Shown piece by piece: positions 1 through 5,802 of a DNA stretch of 6,053 nt. The position numbers and the translations under genes are program-made. Position 1 is the stretch's first letter, and each line of letters starts with the position of its first letter. A model generated the notes under the pieces. It made no database searches. It had not been told where the DNA came from and saw only the letters and a program-made list of their open reading frames with translations. Source of the stretch: Burkholderiales bacterium (GTDB taxonomy: Bacteria > Pseudomonadota > Gammaproteobacteria > Burkholderiales > Burkholderiaceae_C); the NCBI GenBank assembly GCA_947462175.1, contig CANHOE010000171.1, positions 1 through 6,053 of the forward strand. Direction: 5' to 3'.

Positions 1-84
1 CTCGCGCGCCAAGCCCAGAACCCGCAAGACCAGGCCGTCTGCCGGCTCATCAAGAACTCGATCGCAGAGCAGCAAAATCCTCAT
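1..84 (-). CDS. Probable glycosyltransferase, N-terminal 28 codons only (cut by window edge)
   Basis: An open minus-strand reading frame starts with ATG at 84-82 and runs off the left edge. The visible protein begins MRILLLCDRVLDEP and continues through a predicted helix ending in GLARE. A short hydrophobic strand starting right at Met1 and followed by a polar turn is typical of the first Rossmann strand of GT-B (family 4 type) glycosyltransferases, and XrtA loci commonly carry such enzymes. The ATG overlaps the TGA of the upstream hydrolase in an ATGA junction (81-84), so translation is probably coupled and the gene belongs to the same operon. No strong Shine-Dalgarno motif is seen. That this is a gene is fairly secure; the glycosyltransferase call rests on 28 residues and context, and another Rossmann-fold enzyme would look the same. 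Confidence 0.55.
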   Translation of the reverse strand, partial: MRILLLCDRVLDEPADGLVLRVLGLARE

Positions 85-956
85 TCCGAGGATCGTCCGG
101 GCAGTTTTTCCAAAAAGCTCAGCGTGGCCTTCTCCACCTGAAGGCGAAACTCATGGCTGGAGAAGGTGTGGTCAGCGTCTGGGAAATCAATTCGCTGTAC
201 ATCTGAGCGCCGCCAGATGCCCGTCCACTTCGGGTGCGACCCTGCATAGGCGAGAAATTCTGCGCACACATGATCCCGTCCGCTCAGGATGTAGAGCTGG
301 GGCCCGCCGAAAGAACCAGCGCCAATCGTCATGCGTTCTCGATAGTCAGAGACTGGACTTGCCTCAGCCACACTCGGACCTGAATACGACCGGGCAATGC
401 GCCACAACTTGGCCGTGATCTCCCGTAGAGACGACGCAATGCGGACGTGACCGGACAACAACTTTCGCCAGAAATCTCGTTCGATCAATCGCTTGGCGTA
501 GTAGTGCTTGATTTGCGTGCGGGCATAAGTCTCGGGATGCCGAACCCAGGGGTTCAATAGAACCAGCCCAGTCCAAGTTCGCGCTTTGCAGGCAGTTATC
601 AAAACAGAGGACGCCGCGTCACAAAGGCCCCAGAGGACCAGTCGGCGCACACCGGGAACGGCCAGTCGAAGAGCAGTCGTCGCAGCCAGGAGGTCCGGTT
701 CTAGCGCTTCGAATCCCGGGAATTCACCCGTGGAGTCCCCCATGCCTCGAACATCGAACCGCAATGTTGGATATCCAGCATTGGCCAGTCGACGCGCCAG
801 CAACACGAACTGTCGATGACTGCCTGCTCGATATTGCGGGCCGCCCACCACGATGACGATACCCAGGTCGCTGATCATCTCTACCGGCATCGACAGCACG
901 CCGACCAGACTGTCCTCGAGGCAATCAACCCTCAGGCCGCTTTCAATGCATGTCAT
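81..956 (-). CDS. Alpha/beta hydrolase, exosortase A system-associated, type 1 (hydrolase 1)
   Basis: A 291-residue alpha/beta-hydrolase-fold protein that resembles the XrtA-associated 'ortholog 1' hydrolase family (TIGR03100 type). Landmarks: strand plus oxyanion-type loop VVGGPQYRAGSHRQF at about 36-50, the strand and turn LRFDVRGMGDSTG at 65-77, the nucleophile elbow WGLCDAAS at 109-116, a variable helical cap at about 140-210, an acid-bearing loop SGRDH at 225-229 (Asp228) and the histidine loop ADHTFS at 261-266 (His263). The nucleophile position is Cys112 instead of the usual Ser, so a Cys-His-Asp triad is inferred; the substrate is unknown. There is no signal peptide or membrane segment, so it is probably cytoplasmic. 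The ATG (956-954) overlaps the TGA of hydrolase 2 by four bases, and its own TGA overlaps the next start. In XrtA loci this family accompanies hydrolase 2, as here. Confidence 0.93.
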   Translation of the reverse strand: MTCIESGLRVDCLEDSLVGVLSMPVEMISDLGIVIVVGGPQYRAGSHRQFVLLARRLANAGYPTLRFDVRGMGDSTGEFPGFEALEPDLLAATTALRLAVPGVRRLVLWGLCDAASSVLITACKARTWTGLVLLNPWVRHPETYARTQIKHYYAKRLIERDFWRKLLSGHVRIASSLREITAKLWRIARSYSGPSVAEASPVSDYRERMTIGAGSFGGPQLYILSGRDHVCAEFLAYAGSHPKWTGIWRRSDVQRIDFPDADHTFSSHEFRLQVEKATLSFLEKLPGRSSE

Positions 957-1777
957 GCGAGCAACGAATCACAGGTAGCGCGCACCAGCTCTGGCACGAC
1001 TTCAATTTCCTGCGCGTGCCAAAAGCTCGGGCCTGCAACCACTGAAGCTCGAACTTCAGCGCTCGTTGACATGCCCGAAAGCAATCGTTGGCTAGGTGGT
1101 GCCAAACCAGCATCAGCTCGCGGTGAAACCTCCAACCAGATGACACGCGACAGGCTCTCGCTGAGCTCAAGCTCGGCCGCGGCCATGGGCAATGCGAGCG
1201 ATGGCGAAAGCAAGTACCCAGCCACTTCGACCGCTTCGCCAAATCGCAACTTATCGAGAGGCTGTGCGGTGGGTTGGTCAGCTTTCCGCTCTTGCCCCAG
1301 CCAAGCAGATCCGGTTTTCAATCTGAGAAACTGCTGAAGATGCTGCCTTCCCGACAAAACCGGTTGCCACAGGATCAGACCAACGCCTGGCGCAGGTCGT
1401 TGGGTCAAGCTGATCGCTGCGAGCAGCCCACCAAGGCGCAAACCCCAAAGCCAAGGCTCAAAATCAGATCGCGAAAACAACCAGCGCCGAGCAGCCCCGA
1501 CGTCTTCGAGCCAAGCATCCCAAGTCGCATCGGCAAAATCGCCACCGCTGTCACCGGTTCCGCCGAGGTCGAGCTGCAAGACATGCCACCCGAGAGCAGA
1601 CAAGGCACGCGATTGCAACGCAGCCATGCGCCGTGATTTGTTCATCTCCTCGGCAAATGGAGGAACGTAAACAACTGCGCCGATCGCCGCCCCCGCCGGG
1701 GCGTGGTGCAAGCAAAAAATCTCACGCGATCCAACCGGCAGATAGAACGGCTGCGCCAGTTCCTGACTGCTGATCAC
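953..1777 (-). CDS. Alpha/beta hydrolase-fold protein, exosortase A system-associated, type 2 (hydrolase 2)
   Basis: A 274-residue protein resembling the XrtA-associated 'ortholog 2' hydrolase family (TIGR03101 type). The signature segment YVPPFAEEMNKSRR lies at 37-50, followed by LQLDLGGTGDSGGDF at 67-81 and the elbow motif WGLRLGG at 111-117. Arg114 occupies the place of the catalytic Ser (GxSxG read as G-L-R-L-G). A histidine in SFWHAQEI (His254) sits where the triad His is expected. Without a nucleophile the protein may be non-hydrolytic: a partner subunit, a binding protein, or an enzyme with a different mechanism. The start is GTG at 1777-1775, inside the end of the carrier-protein gene (GTGA overlap 1774-1777). 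The next in-frame Met is residue 46, inside the conserved signature, so GTG is the sensible start. There is no strong Shine-Dalgarno motif, which fits coupled translation from the carrier-protein gene. Confidence 0.92.
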   Translation of the reverse strand: MISSQELAQPFYLPVGSREIFCLHHAPAGAAIGAVVYVPPFAEEMNKSRRMAALQSRALSALGWHVLQLDLGGTGDSGGDFADATWDAWLEDVGAARRWLFSRSDFEPWLWGLRLGGLLAAISLTQRPAPGVGLILWQPVLSGRQHLQQFLRLKTGSAWLGQERKADQPTAQPLDKLRFGEAVEVAGYLLSPSLALPMAAAELELSESLSRVIWLEVSPRADAGLAPPSQRLLSGMSTSAEVRASVVAGPSFWHAQEIEVVPELVRATCDSLLA

Positions 1778-2025
1778 TTGGTGGTCATCTGTTCAACAAA
1801 AGCCAGCAAACTACCAAAGGTAGCAAACACTTTTCCATCGATTTCATCGTCGGCAATTTCGACGCCGAAGCGTTCTTCAATACCGGTGATCAACGACACC
1901 ACGGCCATCGAGTCAAGTTCCGGAATGGCGCCCAACAGTGGCGACCCAGCAACGAAGCCACTCGCGCGGCCGTCGAGACTGAGCACGTCATTCAAAATGA
2001 TTTTTAGTTCGTCAGAGACTTGCAT
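1774..2025 (-). CDS. Small acyl carrier protein of the exosortase A locus
   Basis: Read from the ATG at 2025-2023 this is an 83-residue acidic, helical protein. The attachment motif PELDSMAV lies at 35-42, with Ser39 as the expected 4'-phosphopantetheine site, and a second conserved block EERFGVEIADDEID follows at 50-63. Size and motif fit a discrete acyl carrier protein of the kind found beside the XrtA-associated ligase and hydrolases. It would carry an acyl or aminoacyl thioester made by the ligase encoded from 2966 (inference). An in-frame GTG at 2079-2077 would add 18 residues, including a hydrophobic stretch not expected in carrier proteins. It has an AAGG-type ribosome site upstream, so it cannot be fully excluded, but family length favours the ATG. 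The stop overlaps the GTG of hydrolase 2 by four bases. The gap to the upstream acetyltransferase gene is 66 bases and contains a hairpin. Confidence 0.92.
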   Translation of the reverse strand: MQVSDELKIILNDVLSLDGRASGFVAGSPLLGAIPELDSMAVVSLITGIEERFGVEIADDEIDGKVFATFGSLLAFVEQMTTK

Positions 2026-2075
2026 GGATGCTCGTACAGAAATGAAATTGATGTAGGCAAGGATCTTCCAAAATC

Positions 2076-2103
2076 CCACCCTTTTACCTTTTTAAAGGGG
2101 TGG
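2076..2103 (-). other. Imperfect hairpin between the acetyltransferase and carrier-protein genes
   Basis: On the plus strand the left arm CCACCCTTT (2076-2084) pairs with AAAGGGGTGG (2094-2103), leaving one bulged G and a 9-base loop. The structure spans the TAA of the acetyltransferase gene (2092-2094) and lies about 50 bases before the carrier-protein ATG. A shorter competing stem, CCTTT (2087-2091) with AAAGG (2094-2098), shares part of the right arm. There is no long U-tract after it on the minus strand (only GGATTTTGG), so it is a weak candidate for an intrinsic terminator. Partial attenuation, mRNA end protection or translational control of the carrier gene are alternatives. The region is locally A+T-rich (about 38 % G+C by hand count of 2041-2100). 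Confidence 0.4.
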
Positions 2104-2775
2104 TCGCAGGCGCACTATTGGCTTACAAAATTCGCTGAACGAGACGTGCGCATAGGGGAAGTCGGGAAGCAAGGACAACTGCACTGGCCCGATCAACATG
2201 AAAACCGCGCTGCCACAAATCACGGTCCCCAAGCGCGCGTGAGAGGACAGCGACGCTGAATTGAAAGCCGAGATTCGGCTGAAACTCCATTGAACTCCTT
2301 GAGTCGACAATTCTGAGTCCACATGGCCCCACAGCCGCGCCATCGTGCGGCCAATACGGTACTTTGGCTCGATATAAACGTCAAAATCCCAAATGCTGAC
2401 AGACGATTCTTGAAGCACGAAGGTACAGCGCAGTTCATCTTCCTGATAGCGCCCTTTCTGCAACCAGATGAAGCCTGCGAATTCAGCGTTCACAAGCGCC
2501 GCAGTGCAGGTAGCGCTGGCAGCATAACGCTGGTCAATGATGGTCTGCGGGCGCGGGAACGAACGCACCAAAGAGTCACCTCGGTCGATACGTCGAATCA
2601 CGACGGATGGGTCTTGCCTGATCGGTTTGGGTGCGCGACTTCCGATCGGCTGTGCCACCAAGTAGTACTTGAACAGGCGCACGCGTTGCCCGCTCATTTT
2701 TTCAAGAACACGGCTGATGCCGTAGAGAGCGCCGTCGACCCAGCCCACCTCTTTGATAACCGATCGAATATGCAT
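2092..2775 (-). CDS. GNAT-like N-acyltransferase of the exosortase A locus
   Basis: This start gives a 227-residue protein; residue numbers below follow that. The C-terminal half resembles the GNAT acyltransferase fold. A strand WDFDVYIEP (129-137) leads into KYRIGRTMARLW (138-149), which matches the R-x-x-G acetyl-CoA pyrophosphate loop and helix. Then SRISAFNSASLSSHARLG (166-183) matches the GNAT motif B pattern of Asn, Ser, His/Arg and Leu-Gly. The N-terminal 60-70 residues (IRSVIKEVGWVDGALYG onward) are an extension that I recall from similar XrtA-linked proteins. It likely transfers an acyl group from acyl-CoA or from the neighbouring carrier protein; the acceptor is unknown. The ATG at 2775-2773 is preceded by TGGA with a 6-base gap. 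An upstream in-frame GTG at 2805-2803 has a better GAGG motif but a tight 4-base gap, and would add ten residues. It is probably the first gene of the minus-strand operon. Confidence 0.8.
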   Translation of the reverse strand: MHIRSVIKEVGWVDGALYGISRVLEKMSGQRVRLFKYYLVAQPIGSRAPKPIRQDPSVVIRRIDRGDSLVRSFPRPQTIIDQRYAASATCTAALVNAEFAGFIWLQKGRYQEDELRCTFVLQESSVSIWDFDVYIEPKYRIGRTMARLWGHVDSELSTQGVQWSFSRISAFNSASLSSHARLGTVICGSAVFMLIGPVQLSLLPDFPYAHVSFSEFCKPIVRLRPPL

Positions 2776-2965
2776 GCAATTCCAATTGGCACTTCCCAAA
2801 AACACTATGCCTCATTGCGCCGAAAAAAACAGTCGCTGATTCGTGATTAGTTCACTCGCCATGAAACAAGCATTCAGCCTCAAAACCTGAACCGGCATCC
2901 CATAATCCTTCGAGTGAACGATCTCGACGAAACGTACGCCTCCCGCCGCATTTGCCCTTGAATTC
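2776..2965. promoter_or_regulatory. Divergent intergenic region between the two operons
   Basis: This roughly 190-base gap separates divergently read genes (the acetyltransferase on minus, the ligase on plus) and must hold the start signals for both unless transcripts enter from outside. No convincing coding frame is present. On the plus strand CATAAT at 2901-2906 matches five of six bases of a sigma-70 -10 box, but no fair -35 box is found 16-18 bases upstream. No good -35/-10 pair is visible on the minus strand. I searched by eye for a sigma-54 element (GG-N10-GC form with TTGC), because some XrtA/PEP-CTERM genes are known to be RpoN-dependent, and did not find a convincing one. The ligase start has no clear Shine-Dalgarno motif. 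Confidence 0.5.
2850..2919. repeat. Perfect 9-bp inverted repeat in the divergent promoter region
   Basis: GTTCACTCG at 2850-2858 is matched by its exact reverse complement CGAGTGAAC at 2911-2919, with 52 bases between the arms. The match weakly extends outward: with a small indel, GAT flanks both arms on the outside. The arms lie about 45 bases from the upstream GTG of the acetyltransferase gene and about 47 bases from the ligase ATG, a near-symmetric placement. The right arm also follows directly after the CATAAT -10-like sequence. It could be a pair of operator half-sites for a looping or bridging regulator, or chance; a simple hairpin is less likely with such a long loop. Confidence 0.4.
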
Positions 2966-4561
2966 ATGACTGATGCCAGCCTCTTGCACGATCTCGTGGC
3001 GATGTCAGCCAATCGATTCGGTCTCGCCGCAGCTCTGACTTACGGTGACAAGACGCTCGACTACAACGCCCTGCACGCAGATGTCGAAGGATTTGCATGC
3101 GGGATGATGAGTCTTGGCGTTGCTCGGGGCGAACGAGTGGCCATTTATCTGGACAAACGCCTCGAAACGGTGATTGCCAGCTTCGGTGCCGCTGCGAGCG
3201 GGGCAGTGTTTGTTCCCGTCAACCCGCTGCTCAAGCCTGAACAGGTCGGCTATATCCTGCGCGATTGCAACGTGCGCGTGCTCGTTACGTCGCCCGAGCG
3301 ACTGGCGCTGCTAACCGATACGCTGACCGACTGCCAGGACCTGCGGCAGATCGTAGTCACTGGCAGCCTAGCGCCTGCCTCTGCCTTACCGGTGCTGGCC
3401 TGGGACGATTGTCTTGGAAGCCCGGCGCGGGCGGGTCATCGAGTCATCGACACCGACATGGCTGCGATCCTGTACACATCTGGCAGCACGGGGCGACCCA
3501 AGGGCGTGATGCTGTCCCACCGAAACATGGTGGCCGGCGCCAAGAGTGTTTCCAGCTACCTGGAGAACCACGCAGGAGACACCCTGCTGGCTGCACTGCC
3601 CTTGAGTTTCGACGCCGGCTTCAGCCAACTCACCACGGCTTTTCACGCTGGCGCTCGATGCGTGCTGCTCAATTACCTGATGCCACGCGACGTACTCAAC
3701 GCCGTGGTCAAGGAACAAGTCACGGGTCTGACCGCCGTGCCGCCACTTTGGATCCAGTTGGCTCAGCTGGATTGGCCAGCGACCGTCACGAGCCATCTAC
3801 GCTACATCGCCAACACCGGCGGCCGAATGCCACTGGACACACTGTCTCGCTTGCGCCAGCACCTGCCGCAGACCCAGCCCTTTCTGATGTACGGCCTGAC
3901 GGAAGCCTTCCGCGCCACCTATCTGCCGCCCGACGAGGTGGACCGCCGGCCCGACAGCATCGGCAAAGCAATCCCCAACGCCGAAGTGCTGGTGCTGCGC
4001 GACGACGGCACCGAATGCGCCCCACACGAACCCGGTGAACTGGTGCAACGCGGGGCGCTGGTCGGCCTCGGCTACTGGAACGACCCGGAGAAGACGGCTG
4101 AACGCTACAAGCCCCTGCCGGCAGGCCTGGGCGCGCGGCCGCAAGGCCTAGTGCTGCCCGAAATGGCGGTTTACTCGGGCGACACCGTTCGCCGCGACGA
4201 AGAAGGTTTTCTGTACTTCGTAGGCCGCCGCGACGAGATGATGAAGACCTCGGGCTACCGCGTCAGCCCGACGGAAGTCGAAGAGGTGATCTACGCCACA
4301 CGCTTGGTGGGCGAGGTGGCGGCCTTCGGTGCTCCGCACCCTCGGCTGGGCGATGCCATCGTGCTGGTGGTGACACCCGAGCCCGGTGGCGCGGTGGACC
4401 TCGACGCGCTGAAGATCGAATGCAAGGCGCGCTTTCCGGCCTACATGGTGCCTGCGCACATCGAGGTGAGACCCGGCCCGTTGCCGCGGAATCCCAACGG
4501 CAAGATCGACCGCAAGCTGATCTCGGCCGACTTCCATGATTTGTTCGAGAACGCACGATGA
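2966..4561 (+). CDS. Acyl-CoA ligase (AMP-forming), exosortase A system-associated
   Basis: A 531-residue member of the ANL adenylating superfamily, matching the XrtA-associated ligase type (TIGR03098) in length and wording. Core motifs in order: the P-loop YTSGSTGRPKG at 170-180, LSHRN at 183-187, YGLTEAFRATY at 309-319 (acyl-adenylate binding), YSGD at 403-406 with the ribose-binding Asp406, the hinge block GRRDEMMKTSGYRVSP at 420-435, and PRNPNGKIDRK at 507-517 with Lys513 as the expected catalytic lysine. All residues needed for adenylation are present, so it should activate a carboxylate with ATP and pass it to CoA or to the carrier protein encoded at 1774-2025 (inference). The substrate is unknown. 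It starts at ATG 2966; protein homology fits from residue 6, although no Shine-Dalgarno motif is visible. The TGA overlaps the decarboxylase ATG by four bases. G+C rises from about 57 % near the start to about 70 % near the end. Confidence 0.95.
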   Translation: MTDASLLHDLVAMSANRFGLAAALTYGDKTLDYNALHADVEGFACGMMSLGVARGERVAIYLDKRLETVIASFGAAASGAVFVPVNPLLKPEQVGYILRDCNVRVLVTSPERLALLTDTLTDCQDLRQIVVTGSLAPASALPVLAWDDCLGSPARAGHRVIDTDMAAILYTSGSTGRPKGVMLSHRNMVAGAKSVSSYLENHAGDTLLAALPLSFDAGFSQLTTAFHAGARCVLLNYLMPRDVLNAVVKEQVTGLTAVPPLWIQLAQLDWPATVTSHLRYIANTGGRMPLDTLSRLRQHLPQTQPFLMYGLTEAFRATYLPPDEVDRRPDSIGKAIPNAEVLVLRDDGTECAPHEPGELVQRGALVGLGYWNDPEKTAERYKPLPAGLGARPQGLVLPEMAVYSGDTVRRDEEGFLYFVGRRDEMMKTSGYRVSPTEVEEVIYATRLVGEVAAFGAPHPRLGDAIVLVVTPEPGGAVDLDALKIECKARFPAYMVPAHIEVRPGPLPRNPNGKIDRKLISADFHDLFENAR

Positions 4562-5802
4562 GCGACACCCCCAAGGCAGCCCCGGTGCATGCACCGATGG
4601 ACCAGTTCGAGAGCCAGGGCGGTGAACTGCTGGTGGGCGGCATGCCATTGTCGCGCTTGGCGGAGCGGGTCGGCCAGACACCTTTCTACGCCGTCGACCG
4701 CGCGTTGCTCGACGCCCGCGTGGCCGGCCTGCGAGCCGCACTGCCGGCGAGCGTCTCGCTGCACTACGCCATCAAGGCCAATCCAATGCCTGCGCTGGTG
4801 CAGCACATGGCCGGCCTGGTGGACGGGCTGGACGTGGCCAGCGCCGGCGAGATGCAGGTGGCGCTGAATGCCGGCATGCCGGCGCAGGACATCAGCTTTG
4901 CAGGCCCCGGCAAGCGCGACGCAGAACTGGCCCAGGCCGTCGCCGCAGGCGTGCTGCTGAACGTGGAAAGCCCGCGTGAGGCCCGCGCGCTGGCCCACAT
5001 CAGCCAGCGCCTGGGGCTGCCAGCGCGCGTGGCGCTGCGCGTGAACCCCGACTTCGAGCTGAAGAGCTCGGGCATGAAGATGAGCGGCGGACCCAAGCAA
5101 TTCGGCGTCGATGCCGAAGAGGTACCGGCGCTGCTGCACGAGATGGGCACGATGGGCCTGGCCTTCGAGGGCTTTCACCTGTATGCCGGCTCGCAGAACC
5201 TGAAGGCCGCGGCCATCGTCGAGGCGCAGCAAAAGAGCTACGAACTGGCCTGCCGCCTGGCCGAGCACGCCCCTGGCCCGGTGAAGGCGCTGAACCTGGG
5301 CGGTGGCTTCGGCATCCCTTACTTTCCTGGCGAAACCCGGCTCGACCTGGCGCCCATCGGCGACTGCATGGCGAACATCGCGGCCGATGCCGCGCATCGC
5401 CTGCCGGGGGCCGAGCTCATCGTCGAACTGGGTCGCTACCTGGTGGGCGAGGCAGGTGTGTACGTGTGCCGCGTGGTCGACCGCAAAGTGTCGCGCGGCC
5501 AAGTGTTTCTGGTGGCCGACGGCGGGCTGCACCACCACCTGTCCAATTCGGGCAATTTCGGTCAGGTGCTGCGCAAGAACTACCCGGTCGCCATCGGTAA
5601 CCGCATGGATGCTGCGCAGGGCGCACCGCTGTCGGTGGTGGGCCCTCTGTGCACGCCGCTGGACCTGGTGGCCGACCGCATGGCGCTACCCGAAGCACAG
5701 CCAGGGGACTTGGTGGTGGTGTTCCAGTCGGGCGCGTATGGCGCCACCGCCAGCCCGCAGGGGTTCCTGGGGCATCCGGCGGTGGTTGAAGTGCTGGTCT
5801 GA
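4558..5802 (+). CDS. Pyridoxal-dependent decarboxylase, exosortase A system-associated
   Basis: A 414-residue fold-type III PLP enzyme of the ornithine/diaminopimelate decarboxylase superfamily, most like the XrtA-associated group (TIGR03099). Visible landmarks: HYAIKANP at 69-76 with Lys73 as the Schiff-base lysine; GFHLYAGSQ at 205-213 with His207, which stacks on the cofactor; the phosphate-binding loop GGGFGIPY at 248-255; ELGRYLVGEAG at 290-300, corresponding to the EPGR motif; GPLCTPLD at 362-369 with the active-site Cys365; and SGAYGATASP at 391-400 with the conserved Tyr394. All catalytic positions appear intact, so decarboxylation of an amino acid is expected; which one is not readable from the sequence. 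The ATG at 4558 overlaps the ligase stop (ATGA). Met14 (4597) is a possible but less favoured start. Pairing with the ligase suggests that both act on one product or on successive intermediates. Confidence 0.95.
   Translation: MSDTPKAAPVHAPMDQFESQGGELLVGGMPLSRLAERVGQTPFYAVDRALLDARVAGLRAALPASVSLHYAIKANPMPALVQHMAGLVDGLDVASAGEMQVALNAGMPAQDISFAGPGKRDAELAQAVAAGVLLNVESPREARALAHISQRLGLPARVALRVNPDFELKSSGMKMSGGPKQFGVDAEEVPALLHEMGTMGLAFEGFHLYAGSQNLKAAAIVEAQQKSYELACRLAEHAPGPVKALNLGGGFGIPYFPGETRLDLAPIGDCMANIAADAAHRLPGAELIVELGRYLVGEAGVYVCRVVDRKVSRGQVFLVADGGLHHHLSNSGNFGQVLRKNYPVAIGNRMDAAQGAPLSVVGPLCTPLDLVADRMALPEAQPGDLVVVFQSGAYGATASPQGFLGHPAVVEVLV

Noticed and set aside
816..1337. Open frame of 173 codons on the plus strand across the two hydrolase genes
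   Set aside because: It runs antisense to both hydrolases and across their junction, with Ser/Ala/Arg-rich translation and no motif or ribosome site.
2786..2800. TGGCAC at 2787-2792 as a possible sigma-54 -24 element
   Set aside because: The required TTGC-like -12 element is missing at the right distance (the sequence continues TTCCCAAAA), and the site lies on the plus strand at the 5' end of the minus-strand gene.
2821..2840. Run of A (CGAAAAAAAC, read as a U-tract on the minus strand) as an intrinsic terminator
   Set aside because: There is no stable G+C-rich stem just before the U-tract on the minus strand, and a terminator here would lie inside the leader of the acetyltransferase gene.
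2812..3012. Minus-strand frame of 66 codons spanning the divergent intergenic region
   Set aside because: It starts inside the ligase gene on the opposite strand, has no family resemblance, and covers the likely promoter region. A small peptide cannot be excluded but nothing supports it.
4441..5538. Long open frame (365 codons) on the minus strand opposite the decarboxylase
   Set aside because: It lies wholly antisense to a gene with clear catalytic motifs, its translation is rich in His, Gln, Ala and Arg in a low-complexity manner, and it has no recognisable domain. It is a by-product of high G+C codon use.
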